Source: Dreissena polymorpha (Eukaryota; Mollusca; Bivalvia; Myida; Dreissenidae). From it: a DNA stretch of 64,000 bases. The translations under genes and the position numbers were made by a program. The DNA is taken from NCBI RefSeq assembly GCF_020536995.1, contig NC_068355.1:74498106-74562105 (forward strand), read 5' to 3'. Position 1 is the first letter of the stretch; each line of letters starts with the position of its first letter. The notes below the pieces were generated by a model. The model had not been told where the DNA came from. It searched no databases and saw only the letters and a list, made by a program, of their open reading frames with translations. This document shows positions 1 through 12,246 of this stretch, piece by piece.

Positions 1-98
1 CTGTTTCCTCACAAATATAATAACTATTAAAAATTTACAAATCTGATTCAATTTTGTTTACTTTTGTCAATTTCCAAAACGTGAAAAGGTATCTTTAA
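1..98 (+). repeat. 3' end of a tRNA-bearing MITE (truncated by the window edge)
   Basis: This matches the last ~100 bp of the elements at 41325-41841 and 59442-59926 (motifs CTGTTTCCTCACAAATAT, TTTTGTCAATTT, then GTGAAAAGG...CTTTAA). The 3' terminal inverted repeat is present; the rest lies outside the window. Confidence 0.7.
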
Positions 99-311
99 CA
101 TTACACGCTATTAAAGGGTTTGTAAATGAACTACATAAGTAAGTTGATAGTAGGATAATTAGGATTATATCTGTTTAACCTGGATAGGGTCTTGAATGAA
201 TTTCGTTCCTGTAGAATTTGAGATTGGCATTCTTTACTTCGACCTGAAAATAATTGTGTCACACAGTAAAGTACGATACCTTCTTATAGAAACACAGTTG
301 TAATATATTTT

Positions 312-566
312 AGCCGTGCTCTGTGAAAAAGGGGTTTAATGCATGTGCGTAGTGTCGTCCCAGATTAGCCTGGGCAGTCCGCACAGGCTTATCAGGGACG
401 ACACTTTCCACATAAACTGGATTTTTGCTAAGAAGGAAATTTCTGTAAACGAAAAATTCCATAAAAGCGCAAAGTGTCGTCCCTAAATAGCATGTGCGGC
501 TTGCACAGGCTATTCTGGGAGACTTTTTACCCATATGCATTAGACCGCTTTTCACAGAGCACGGCT
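312..566. repeat. Palindromic MITE, full-length copy
   Basis: The ends are inverted copies of each other (AGCCGTGCTCTGTGAAAA at the left and its complement at 549-566). Inside are the family hallmarks: AATGCATGTGCGTA, GTGTCGTCCCAGATTAGC, GCACAGGCTTATCAGGGACG, AAAGTGTCGTCCC. It is non-coding; open frames crossing it are incidental. Confidence 0.8.
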
Positions 567-1193
567 CCTTTACTTATTATGATAGAATCATGTAAGTTGC
601 AATTTGACGTAAGACCCAGCGTGATTGTACGATGAGAGATTTGTTTATGAATCGCTTGAAAGTTATCTTTATAACTGGAAGCTTCAGCTGCTGTTACACT
701 TTCTTGGGCATTATTCACTGTTAAGGCCAGAAACATTTTTTAAACAAAAAGTATGATCAGGATTGCTAAGACAAATAATAATGTGATCAGGTGTCATTCA
801 TGTCCGATCTGGGTAAATAAAAAACAAAATAGGATCAATATTGATGTACATGTATGTATTACTCAACAGTCGAACATTGTTCGTGTGAATCGAAATACAG
901 TCTGAGGGATTGCTTAATTCGAGTATGCTCTCGCTTTAAAAAAGACTCGATATGCATTGTCATTATTCCATTCTTAAAATTCTCAAGAATAGTTTTAATG
1001 ATCGTGTATTGCGCATTGTGTTTACAAAACATTTTTTCAACGATATTTTAAACGGATAAGTATTAAGTACGACATTTAAAACCACGGTATATATGAATTC
1101 ACAACAGTGTCTTTTATTCTAAAGAATGGCGTTTTAAACACGGGCCCAAGTGTGCCAACATAGACCGATAAAGCAGACAAATAATAAAGAAAG
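567..1193. other. Non-coding stretch downstream of the OGFR-like gene
   Basis: No convincing gene. A minus-strand AATAAA signal (TTTATT at 1113-1118) lies about 80 bp beyond the proposed OGFR-like stop codon and could be its polyadenylation signal. A minus-strand open frame at 527-736 has some coding-like composition, but its splice phase does not match the upstream exon and it runs into a MITE, so I do not call it. Confidence 0.4.
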
Positions 1194-3671
1194 TTACACC
1201 TGTTTTTCGGGCATCGTGTAGTCCTGGCCCGAGTTCAGTTCCCTGTACCGCATCCCAACTTCAGCTCTCGCAGAATCATCTTTGATGGAATTAACCCAAT
1301 GCATCATAGGGCCTCTGGCACATTTAGGTATAGTCTTCCATACGATGGCTTCCTCCATCAGTCTTAAGACAAACTTGGCCTGATAGTGATCAAAGCCCAG
1401 CTCGCCCAATGACCTTATTATTCGAGTGATTCGCCGATAATTGTGCTTCGATCTAAAATCAATCAGATTATTTTATGTTTCTTAATCGTACAAAGATGTT
1501 TGGTGATTCATATGTGCTCTGTTTTTTACGTATTAATTTGTGCTTCTGCAATTGAGCGTCCGAAACGGATATTGGAATAATGGACATTCGAATATTTGCT
1601 GGCGCCGTTCAGCGCAATTATGATGAGGGGACTATTTTAATATCTAAAGGATACAATTCTGAGCTACCTGTTCAGATGCTCCAAACGCTCACGATAATTG
1701 TGTCTTCTTGCCAGTGTTCCGTCCCCACTGTCAACTAGCTGGAAGCCGTAGAAGTCCAACATCATATCGTAGGCTCCAGCCACACGCTTCTTCAGTTCTG
1801 CGTCTTCGCGTATAGCCTAGCAATTGAAAATTCATTTGAGTCGCGTTCTAAGAAAACTGGGCATAATGCATGTGCGTAAAGTGTCGTCCCAGATTTGCCT
1901 GTGCAGTCCGCACAGGCTAATCAGGGACGGCACTTTCCGCCTAAAATGGATTTTTGCTAAAAAGAAACTTCATTTAAACGAAAAATGTTATAAAAGCGGA
2001 AAGTGTCGTCTCTTATTAGAGACTTTACTTATAGTTAAATGACAGCAAGTAGCATCAAAACTGTTGGTTGGAATGCTTCATTTGTATAAAATAAACGACG
2101 TGAAGGTTTCAATACTTTGGCTTCCTCCTCGTATAGCGGTTGAGAAGAACTGTTACTGTTACTTCGTTCAGGTAAAGGGAATAACCTGCAAATAAACCCA
2201 TTACCATTATTAATTTGTACAAGTAGATTCCTAAAAAAAATACAGAGTCGGTGAAAGCAGCTACCTATGCTAAAATATTCAAATAATTCAGTAGTTTGTA
2301 CAACTTACAGTCAAACATATATCGAATAACAGAGCACGACATCATGCTAAATTCGTCTGCATAATGTGTGTTGTTTATGTACTTTCAAATCTGACTATAA
2401 CCTGTAAGCATCAATAATGTCTTGCATCGTCAGCAAGTAACGTTATACTTAGATTTCGTAACATATGGTCGCCTTCAACATGATTTCATATCTAATATCC
2501 GCTTCCACTTTGTAATTTTACAAAAAGTAATTATGACTCATAATATGAGACGGTATGTTTTTGTGTATTTTAGAATAAATGATAAACGTCCTGGCATCAA
2601 GTTTTGAGCGACTTAACAGCTGATTTTTTGCAACAACCATTATTTATCCAAGTTTTCGAGTCCATTAAATCGTATGCTTGAAATATCAATGTTTGCACCT
2701 CTGAATAATCAATAATATCCTTATTTGCAGGCGTTTTATAAACCGCCTAAACAACGCTGTCCAACTGACAGTTGTATCAAACAGTGATTCTTTTGACAGT
2801 AAAGTTGTGACCTTTACCTCATGGTCAGCGTTAAGCCATCTTTCGCCAGGCAAGTTTTATGGTAAGCGAGCTGGTATGTGCCTTTTCTTACCTATTTTAA
2901 CAAAATTTCACGGCAATCCTTCAAATAACATATGATATATGTAGTGGACACGAATTACGGGCACACAGTATCAAGAGGTTAGCCTATTAGCCTTGACGTT
3001 GAGCAGACATGGATGGCACATGCTTTTAGCACATCCTCAAAATGAACTAAAAATTTAAGCACACAAATATTCAAATGGCGGCTCGAGTATTTGAATTCTA
3101 ATGATACATCGACCTTGGTCATATTTGACTGATTAATGCCTTGTGCAAATTGTCTCAATTACCTCAACATTTGGGTCAAGTTTCATGAAAATCATCCAAA
3201 TAACATATGATATGAAGCGGATACAAAATATATTATTAAACATTTAACCCTTACGTTTGACCTTGATCCGGATTCGTTTACTCATTCATTCAGCTCATTG
3301 CGTAAATAACAGAAAGAATTGATCTAAATCCCATGCACGTCGTTAAAATTTTATAGGAGATACGAAGCAGAATTTGATAATGAAGGCTCAAAATTGACCT
3401 TGAGTACGCGTGACAGACTCATTCCGCCTGCAAAATTACCTAATTACAAAATATTGAGACGAGACTAATACAATCCTTCAAAGGCTACATATGGAGTGGA
3501 GCGACCAGTAATAAGTATTTTATAAACAAACTGACGAACTGACCAAGAGTATTATATCAACCAAGCCCAATTTGCGGATTGGGATAAACAAGTTGTATAA
3601 AAAAAAACGTTTCAGTTATTCTAAATCATTAGGAAATGTTTACTATGTCATTCTGACAGTTAATGTATGAT

Positions 3672-3757
<86 letters not shown>

Positions 3758-3881
3758 GAGTGTATATAATCTACTAGCGGTATATACTTTATCGGTGTTA
3801 CTTACCACTGAATGTATTCATGATCTGCCTCGAGCTGATCGTAATCACCCTTCCAACGCAACATCTTGTTAATCTTTGTGC
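1194..3881 (-). CDS. Opioid growth factor receptor (OGFR)-like protein, 5'-partial, four exons
   Basis: Exons in transcript order are 3881-3806, 2185-2116, 1816-1668 and 1452-1194. All junctions are GT/AG and phase-compatible: the TG|G codon gives the W of IQWLFPLPER, EEEAK|AIRED joins in phase 0, and LNR|SKHNY joins in phase 2. The joined product of about 183 residues carries the signatures of the OGFR conserved region: DYDQLEADHEYIQWLFPLPE, then AYDMMLDFYGFQLVD, then RRITRIIRSLGELGFDHYQA. Vertebrate OGFR is a nuclear-envelope-associated receptor for met-enkephalin; in invertebrates the domain is widespread and its function is unclear, so only the family assignment is firm. The first listed exon begins in phase 1 at an acceptor, so at least one 5' exon is missing. 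The last exon either ends at the TAA at 1194-1196 (product ...MPEKQV) or splices out at the GT at 1199-1198. The nearby AATAAA favours a terminal exon. Introns carry a MITE fragment and a TA microsatellite. Confidence 0.88.
1841..2032 (+). repeat. Palindromic MITE, 3'-truncated copy
   Basis: GCGTTCTAAGAAAACTGGGC, AATGCATGTGCGTAAAGTG and the central TTTTTGCTAAAAAGAAACTT block are present. The right arm stops shortly after AAAGTGTCGTC. It lies in an intron of the OGFR-like gene. Confidence 0.8.
2900..3600. repeat. Degenerate dispersed repeats
   Basis: The motif CAAATAACATATGATAT recurs at about 2924 and 3201, each time after AATCNTCC/TTCAAA. TCAAGTTTCATGAAAATC and GACCTTG motifs typical of bivalve dispersed repeats are also present. 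No coding signal. Confidence 0.4.
3674..3756. repeat. (TA)n microsatellite
   Basis: About 83 bp of almost pure TA dinucleotide, in an intron of the OGFR-like gene. Confidence 0.97.
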
Positions 3882-3904
3882 CTGTTTATTAAAAACACAT
3901 GAAT

Positions 3905-4440
3905 TTCTCTTTTAAAACCGAAAGTAGGATTTCTATACGTATACGTCCATTAATTTCGACAAACGCGATTACTTTTAAAACGCAAAAATGCGGATTTCTT
4001 CCTTGTTCCACCAGATATATTATAATTGGCATAGATACAATTAAATCTATAGCCTAATTAGCATGTTATTTATTATTTTTTTCAAACGGTACCGCTTTTA
4101 AAACCGAAAGTAGGATTTCTATACGTATACGTCAATTTCGACAAACGCGATTATTTCTAAGTTTTAAAGCGCAAAAAGACGGATTTTTACCTTGTTACCA
4201 CCAGATATATTCTAATTGGCATAGATAAAATTAAAGCTATAGCCTAGTTAGCAAGTAATTTATTATTTTTCAAACTGTACCGTTTTTAAAACCGAAAGTA
4301 GGAATATTCGACGTATACGTCCATTTCGACAAATGCGATTCTTTTTAAGTTGTAAAGCGCAAAAAAGACGGATTTCTACTGTATTGTAACCACAAGATAT
4401 ATTCTTATTGGCATAGATTAATTATGTTTCTTATTTATAC
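3905..4440. repeat. Tandem repeat, about 185-bp unit, nearly three copies
   Basis: Each unit starts with TTTTAAAACCGAAAGTAGGA (near 3909, 4096 and 4284) and continues with ACGTATACGTCCA, TTTCGACAAACGCGATT, AAAGCGCAAAAA, CCAGATATATT and GGCATAGATA. The units differ by many substitutions, so the duplication is not recent. It sits just upstream of the 5'-most detected OGFR-like exon. Confidence 0.85.
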
Positions 4441-4873
4441 TCAAATTTACTATGCCAAATAAGTTGTGTGTTGTTCAATAATAGATGCTATCACACTGTT
4501 CTGTTCTGTTCATTAAACTACTTTTTAACACAGGTGGATTTATAAGGGAGTGGAAACTGTGCAGAACATCCACAATTTACGTTAGGTAAGATATAGTGGT
4601 TTGTATTTTTCACATATTTTTTCATTTTCGTTACAAATATGTTTGTATAATTGCACAATGACACAGTAGAGAAAAGCGAAACCTGCATGTTAGTGATAAC
4701 AACTTGCTTCTTGGCAGAAAGGTCGAGACAACTACATGTATTATACGATTAATACAATGTGTGGCTATACTTAATACACGTTTATATAACATTTGTTATG
4801 CAGTATGATGGTAGCTAAACAATGGGCAAATTTGAATATCGTTCCAATTCCCCCTACGCTTTTATCATTGTAT

Positions 4874-5132
4874 GAGCCTTGTTCTGAGAAACTGGGCTTA
4901 ATGCATGTGCGTAAAGTGTTGTCCAGATAAGCATGTGCAGTCCGCACAGGCTAATCAGGGACATCACTTTCCGCCTTAACTTGATTTTCGAAAATGAGGG
5001 ACTTTCTTGAAACTAAAAATACCATAAAAGCGGAAAGTGTTGTCCCTGATTAACCTGTGCGGACTGCACAGACTAATCTGGGACGACACTTTACGGACAT
5101 GCATAAAGCCCAGTTTTCTCAGAACGCAGCTC
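4874..5132. repeat. Palindromic MITE, full-length copy
   Basis: TTGTTCTGAGAAACTGGGCT at the left mirrors CCCAGTTTTCTCAGAACGCA at the right. Both arms carry the AGTGTTGTCC / TAATCAGGGACATCAC cores. This is one of the best-preserved copies in the window. Confidence 0.85.
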
Positions 5133-5371
5133 TACATACTATGTATATGCATACCTGGCCATGGCCTGGATTTTTTTATATTTCTGTAGAATTTAAGATT
5201 GGCATCTTCGGGCTCGTTCTGAAATCAAATCAGCAGTAGATAGTTCCAATCAATAAATGAGGGTCCAATGCTTGACACTGGATGGCCGTATGTAAACACT
5301 ACCACTAAAACACAACCACTACTAAAAGTGCTACGAATACTATAACTGAGGCTGCGGCTACTTCTGCTGCT

Positions 5372-5450
5372 ACTGTTGACATGGCTGCTGTTACTGCTAC
5401 TACTGTTACATCTTCTACTATAACTATTCACACTACTACTACTACTACTT

Positions 5451-5485
<35 letters not shown>

Positions 5486-5486
5486 T

Positions 5487-5532
<46 letters not shown>

Positions 5533-5545
5533 CACCACCATCACC

Positions 5546-5591
<46 letters not shown>

Positions 5592-5632
5592 TCACTTCCA
5601 CTTCTTCATCCATTACCTTACCACTACTATTA
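5372..5632. repeat. (ACT/TAC)n triplet array with a CAC block
   Basis: Long runs of ACT/CTA are interrupted by TCT and by an ACC/CAC block (about 5519-5555). Open frames here (poly-Thr, poly-Val on the other strand) are products of the repeat and not genes. Confidence 0.95.
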
Positions 5633-5639
5633 CTACTAC

Positions 5640-7400
5640 AATTTCTGATGTTGTTGCTGCTGCTTATTATACTAAATTATCTTCTTTTACTACTAATCAT
5701 GTACAGCTTACATCCACATACCTCGTCTGAGAATAGCTGACCCATCATAAGTCTGCGCATCCATGCAAATTTGCCAGTTAAGAACACCTTTTTCCGTTCA
5801 CCCTATATTCACAAATCTATTATCTTAGATCACACTTACTGTAGTCTTAGCTTTAAATACAGACAAATACTTCTATGTAATTTAATTAATCGTTTTCTCA
5901 TACACAATATCCAGTTCATTTAATTATATGATCTACTTTTATAAAATGTTAGAGAAGGGGCGTTACAGTACATGTATCACTCCGAATGCAAAACAATCAG
6001 TGGACGAGTTCTGCATGATATATTAAGCATGAATAATTTGTGTCATCAATTGATAAACGACATGAAACCGAAAGTAAAAAGGGAGGTAATTTGACAACGG
6101 TTACAAATAACTAGAATAATATAAGGCTGGTACCCGGGTTTCTCTGCTGTCAAAAAGTACATGAACGTCTACAAATATGACAGTCGACTCTCAACTTGTA
6201 AACATTTGTTTCGAAATGCCAATCAGTCGCTTATTTTTCATTTGATTCGTATTGCAATGGATTAGCAGCCAATCTGTAGATATCATGCCTTGCCCCTTAT
6301 ATCTGAAAATTGCCTGATTACATGTACGTGTGTTCCCCCCCCCCCCCCACACACACACTACTAAATTACAATCTATACCGCAAAGGCAATCATACGAATA
6401 AACAGACGACATAACATACTTTTTGTCTTCTAAGTACGTTTTGATTTTTATATAAACAAAGCTTTGTAATATTGAATCACCCAGTGTAACCATGGGTTTG
6501 GTCGCATATTCTTTGTTCTACATATTCACTTAATTAGCTATAGCGAATGATTGTTTAATGTTTGTGTTAATATTTTTCCTAATTTGTGTCGTTTCGGAAA
6601 ATAAATAAAGCATACAATGTTCAGATATAAATTAATTTGCTTATCGTGACTTAAACGAAAACCGTCAATAAGTGTTGGAAAGTTAATGTTGTTGTTTTTT
6701 TCAATTTTAAGAAGTTTTAATTTATTTGATGGTTATCCGTGACTATTACATGGTTTCCGGTGTTCATTGGAAAGTATGAAATGTATACTCCAGCGTAAGT
6801 CTATCATTTGTAGACGAACCATAACATTATTTTAGTATGTTGATGGTTAATTAGTTGCTTTATCGAATATTTTAAGTGCCGCATATTAAAAATGTGTTAA
6901 CAACATGAGCAAGACTTTCGTATTTCTATTAGGATGCTATTTACAGAACAAGCACGTGCAAGTGGTAACACACCTTGGCAACCAATCAGAATCATAAGAG
7001 CCGAAACAAGATTGTATATGATATAGATAACTACAGGGAGCCTAGTCTAGCTATTTGTCAAAACAACGCCGAGATTTCATTCTTATTTTCAATAATATAC
7101 CTTTAACTATAGATAGACATATAACTCATGCGTGTTTGGTTGTTGTTGTTGTTTTTTTCACTTCGAAAATTCATAAAGAGTTCCGATTCTACGGATAGAA
7201 CAATCTCTTGCACAACAGTTTTATTGAATTCATGTATGTGAGAGTATGGAACGACAACTCTGCATGGAGATTGCAGATACCCATGCTAATATTGAAAAAA
7301 TGGCATTGTTGCTTTCTTGAATGTAATTATTGTATCATTAAATTCATACATACCAGCCGTCTAAAAATAAATGATTTAGTCTGTACTGATTATGTCTTGA
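5640..7400. other. Non-coding, AT-rich
   Basis: No gene or conserved repeat is recognised. A poly-C tract followed by (CA)n lies at 6337-6357. Short open frames have no domain-like features. Confidence 0.4.
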
Positions 7401-7408
7401 CGACATTT

Positions 7409-7446
7409 TGTGTGCGTGTGCGTACGTGCGCGCGCGTGTGTGTATT
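7409..7446. repeat. Alternating purine-pyrimidine tract
   Basis: TGTGTGCGTGTGCGTACGTG is followed by CGCGCGCGTGTGTGTATTCG. Such alternating (GC/GT)n sequence is a potential Z-DNA-forming tract. Confidence 0.8.
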
Positions 7447-7679
7447 CGTGTATGTGTTTCATAGTATTTTAACAATTTAGAGCAATATATAGAATTCCAA
7501 TATCGAACTGGTAATAAACTCTTGACATAAGAATGACTACAAGAACTACTAAATGGCATTGCTCTATACGAGTATAAGTTTAATAGCCATTTGTACATAT
7601 GTAGAGAGTGTGTTTCTAATAATTACGGAATCTGAAGGTATAAAAAACAAATAAATAATAATAAATCATGTTAGAAATA

Positions 7680-7763
7680 TAGGATCAGGCACGTGTTGTC
7701 ATATCATACAATAATTTATTAAACGAGTTCAGGAATTGTGTTAGTAAGCGAGCCTTTGAAATT
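7680..7763 (+). repeat. Half copy of a second palindromic MITE (GGATCTGGCACG family)
   Basis: AGGATCAGGCACGTGTTGTC, ATATCATAC, TTTATTAAACGAG and GTTAGTAAGCGAGCCTTTG match the left arm of the better-preserved copy at 29813-29958. Confidence 0.75.
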
Positions 7764-8164
7764 GAAAGACTTTGAAGACATCTCTTACTAGATTCAAGTG
7801 TTTAAGGTTTCATTTCCAACCCTACCATACTGATACAACATAAAACCTCACCTGATTGCGAGTAATTCGCAGGCTCCTCAGGTTTTATGCTGATTGCATG
7901 TAACCATTTCACTTTTCTTCTGAGAGGGAAATGTTGAAGGCGTTTACAGTTTGTCATTTACTTAAGGCAATAACTTTGTGCAATTTGCCTTAGAGCATTG
8001 GAGCATTTAGCTTGTGTTGGTTCCTTTTTGTCGTTTTGTTGAATGAATTTATATTGTCTTGTTTACTTTAAGTCTTTTAACTTATGTCATTTTCATAAAG
8101 ATATTTACCTTATGACGCGTGCTAAAGGCAATTGATATTATGTTGTTTACCTTATGTAAAAATC

Positions 8165-9027
8165 TTAAAGCGAGACTATACGATTTTGTTAAATATTTAT
8201 GAATTTATATAAAATGTGTATGTTTGAATACATCATGGGAATTCAAAATGAATTGACACACATAATCTTCATATCAATACGGCATGTCTTGTGAAACAGC
8301 CGTGCTATTTGCTTAAAGGTCAAGGTCAAATTTGCAACTTTAATTAATTGAATATTCCTTACTTATGTTGTCTAGGTACATGTCATGTCAGGTTTTTAAT
8401 TGTGCAGAGCACTGAGGGAGTGCGTAATCAAATATATTACTCCCTTTAAGGTAAAGATCACAGTTGACACTTTAAGATTTTGCATATTCAGGGTGCAGGA
8501 TCACGTGACTTTGTGGGGTTCTCCCTTTTATCTTTAAAGCGAGATTATGCGATTTTGTATATGTATTAAATTGTAATATATTGATAAAATATGTTACAAT
8601 AACACAAAATAGGCAAGAAAAATTATACCTTAAATACGAATCTCATTAAATGCAGCAAAGACAAATTAGCGCCCCGAGCCGATTGTGACGAGCATATTTT
8701 CCTAAAATAACCGAAGCATTCGTCTTCTTATTAGGACCAGAGTTGGTGTTCGTGTGTCGTATGAATATATATCGTTACAGGAATTTAAAATGAACCGTTA
8801 AACTAAGTTTAGATTCACATCGTACATACATGGTATACATGCTGGCGAATTCGACTGTACAGCCGTTTTCGATTCCAGAATTAAATGTCTGGCTTATTTC
8901 GCATTTTTCGACACACGTTCTTCTGAACTTTTATTTTATTTTATATTGAAATTTAAATATAATTAGTTTTTTACACATTTTATATAAATCCACTAATATT
9001 TGAAAAAATCGTATAATCTCGCTTTAA
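8165..9027. repeat. TIR element TTAAAGCGAGA..., with a second left end inside
   Basis: Left ends with TTAAAGCGAGA and CGATTTTGT occur at 8165 and again at 8534. The inverted right end (AAATCGTATAATCTCGCTTT) closes at 9027. The 8534-9027 interval (about 494 bp) is probably a complete MITE, and 8165-8533 the left part of another copy. The flanks are TA/TTAA-rich. Confidence 0.7.
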
Positions 9028-9493
9028 AAGATGTATACATGACGGTAAGTGGTACTTTTTTCAAGTAACTTTTTAAATAAATTGTTTTTACGAATTTCAA
9101 CTAGTGCATAACAGACAGATTTTTATGCTGCTTATTGCAATGTGAAATACATCAGAATTACTTTATTCAATTAGCCTGTCTTCTTGTTCAATAATTCTAT
9201 TAATACTACATGGTTGTGCTTCACGCAACGTGAAAATGTGTCACCGATTTCAGACATATTCACGAATTTATTCTTTTATCTTAAGACATCGACACGAACT
9301 GCAAGAAAAATGCCGTTTATGCACTAAAGATTGTTGCAGATGTGTTTCAATAACTTGAGATATTTGGAAAAAAAGTTCTTAACGGTGTGTTTACATTCCA
9401 CCCAGCCCGTGTGTAAACACCTGAAAACCCCGTTGATTCTGTATCCTGATATAACTAATATGTATCAAGTGAAAGTACATGTTTGTTCGTCTC

Positions 9494-9928
9494 ATTACCA
9501 GAGGTAATCACGTGATAGACAATATGGCGACGTCCGTGCCGAGGCAGATTTTTTTCGCCGTTGTATATCCTTTATTACTTGTATTTATTGTTTAATTACC
9601 GCTAACTTTCGAGCCATATCAGCAAGAAAGTTACTAGCGTTTATTTCGTATAAAGATTCGCTATATATCTCGACTTTACTCGCTGCAAAATTTCTTAGCA
9701 GGATGACCTAATTATACTCCACGAAGGAAATTTGCGGGAAGTAAAGTCGAGATTTAAAACGAATTTTAATACGAAATAAACGCTTATCACCTTTTTACTG
9801 ATATGGCTGGAAAGTGAGCGTCATTTAAATTAAATAAAAGTCATAAAGGGAATAAAACGGCGAAAAAATAACTGCCTCGACATGGACGTCGCAATCTTGA
9901 CTATTACGTGATAACCCCCTCTGATAAC
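9494..9928. repeat. Foldback element with ~200-bp inverted arms
   Basis: The left arm (TCACGTGATAGACAATATGG, GACGTCC, TTTCGCCGTT, CCATATCAG, GTTTATTTCGTAT, CTCGACTTTAC) is mirrored by the right arm (GTAAAGTCGAGAT, ATACGAAATAAACGC, CTGATATGG, AACGGCGAAAA, GGACGTCGCAATCTTGA). Only a short loop near 9700-9730 separates the arms. A related single arm is at 50735-50940. Confidence 0.85.
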
Positions 9929-11200
9929 GTTGCTGCGTATGATGTGATTTCAAAAAAAAAAGACACAAATGATCCATATTTAATGACAAATGGTGTGTGC
10001 AAAACTATATCACCGGCTTTAAAGTGAAGGTCGCACTGGACATTCGAAGTTTGTCCATATTCCCTTGTATTGCTTAAGTCAAAGTTCAAGTTTGTATGTG
10101 GTCAAAACCTTTGTCATGTACTATGAGATTTCGTAATAAATCCTCACAAATTATAAATATATGAAAATGTCATCCCGTGTTTCATCCATGTTGCTTGCTT
10201 CAAGGATATGGTCACAGTGAACGATTGTGATTTATGCACATTTACTTATGCGTATATGTTGAAAGTGCATGTTCCGATGCAGCTCGTTTATTTGTTGTGC
10301 ATGGTAGGATTTAAAAAAAAGTATATGACATAAACGATCATCATTTAAAGACAACATGGTGTGCACCAAACTTAGTCACTGTCTTGAAAATTACAGTCAT
10401 ATGGTATATTCTGAGTTAATGTTGTCTTCAAGGTCATTGTTACAGTGGACGCTTGAAATGTTTGCATATTCCGAATATGGTTATAGTGATTATTGATCTT
10501 CATATGACTGTCAAGTCTAATTCTTTATAGTGCATTTGCGAATAATTTTGTCAATTAAGGGCGTCATTGTGTATAAATTAACTATGGTAGTTGCGTAAAA
10601 TTCAAAATCACATTTGTGAAAAAATGTTATTTGCAGTAAAAATTACATAGTACCGCTATATTAACTGATCACATTTTGAGTGTCAAACTTCACTTGTTTC
10701 TCTGTCGAGTGAAATGTAGACGGTGCATCTGGGTTCTTTGGGCACGCGTCTAGTAAGCATAATCACATTAATCCTAGTTTTCATAATATTGTCTTTCCTA
10801 CCCAAAGTTTCACTCTTCTCAATTACACTGTGTGGCACAGTCTAATACATAGTCCGGTGTTAACATCCCGTCAATAACTTTGTTAATCATTTGTTGTTAC
10901 CTTTCTCTAGGTTCCTATTGCCTCTCAGTTTTCGAACGCCTCAATAACACTGTTTATTATTTGATGTAACAGAGGCGAGGATTGGAACCAAGACGGACCT
11001 AAATTCCATTGCCAAGCCTTAGAGGGAGTGACGAGACAAGCTCAGAAACTTGCCGCTGAATGTACTCATAAGAAAAATAGAACTGACTAGCGTTTTGATT
11101 GAACATAGCATATTGCCTTAACTTACTACAGGATTACAAAATCGCATGTATCACGCACAGTATATACACTATGTACAAAAAGTGACACCAGAACTTACAA
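9929..11200. other. Non-coding stretch
   Basis: Degenerate dispersed repeat motifs (GGTCACAGTGAACG, TCAAGGTCATTGTTACAGTG) occur at 10180-10460. No gene is recognised. Confidence 0.35.
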
Positions 11201-11240
11201 TTGTAAACATTAGAAAAAGTATGTAACCATAGTATACCTA

Positions 11241-11640
11241 TTCACAAAGAATGTCGGACATATGCTCTGCGAGACATGTTCCCTGCCTCATGGACATTAA
11301 AAACATAAACATCAAAAGTGAAACCGCAATTTATTATTGTACACATAAGAAAAAATACATTAATCATAAAATAAATATTTACAAAGAAGGTCGGACATGT
11401 GCTCTGCTAGAAATATTTCCTCCAGTCACATTTATTTCCGGTGGGCGTATGCGCAGCCTTACGATGATCTTTCTGCTTATTTGCCACATTGGACAATCGC
11501 CTTTCCAACGTGCAATCACTATCGTATTCAGACACATTTCCGGATTGGCGAACGTCCGAGAACGATTTTGTCCGTTAATGCTGAAAGTAACAGGAGGGCA
11601 TATTTCCGAGAGGGCATGTGCCATATGTATACACATACTA
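11241..11640. repeat. Repeat with direct and inverted copies (GTCGGACATRTGCTCTGC)
   Basis: ACAAAGAATGTCGGACATAT near 11244 is repeated as ACAAAGAAGGTCGGACATGT near 11381. The block at about 11392-11443 is inverted at about 11583-11628 (GGAGGGCATATTTCCGAGAG / GGGCATGTGCCATATG). Open frames on both strands here follow from this palindromic layout. Confidence 0.6.
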
Positions 11641-12246
11641 TTTTAATACACTTTACAACAAGCTAAAAACTATATATACTAAACATATCTGCAAGCATTG
11701 ATCCTTACACTAAATGTACATAGAGTTTCATAGTCTTTTGATATTTAGAACGCCGTGCGCGTTAAAAAAATATCATACGGCACATTAAAAATTGTTAGAA
11801 TAAGGAAGCAAAGGTACGCCTTATTAAATGCACATATATAAATAAGCCCCACGAAAGCCACACATTATAAGATCAAATACTTTCAGATGAATAGTATAGG
11901 CATCAAGCAAACAACGTAATAAGAAAGTATACACAAACTTTATGTAACAATTTTATTTGTAAATTTATTGATTAACATACACAAATGTACAACAAAAATA
12001 TCTTTTAATGAATGGATTGTTTGGGGTTTAACAAAAATAAGTGTGTAAAACAGATATGAAGCCGGAATTGTACGAGCGGTTCAATACTCAATATCGCATA
12101 AATCTATTGAAAAGTCCCCATTGTATGCTCTGCAGTCATTTAATGCATGCTTAGTCCCTTTAAATACATCGACAATATCAACATCATTTAGTCAACGTAG
12201 ATAAGTTTGATACCTTATTAAATATATCTTATTAGATATACTTGAT

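Noticed and set aside
527-736. Extra 3' exon of the OGFR-like gene on the minus strand
   Set aside because: The acceptor after CTTAACAG needs phase 1, while the upstream donor is phase 0, and the frame ends in a MITE.
4520-4590. A possible upstream exon near the OGFR-like gene
   Set aside because: It has splice-like edges only on the plus strand and does not encode the expected N-terminal OGFR sequence.
5381-5740. Open frames of poly-Thr and poly-Val
   Set aside because: They are translations of the ACT/CAC triplet array, with no gene structure.
11251-11646. Overlapping 131-aa and 85-aa frames on opposite strands
   Set aside because: They lie in a repeat with inverted arms and show no domain.
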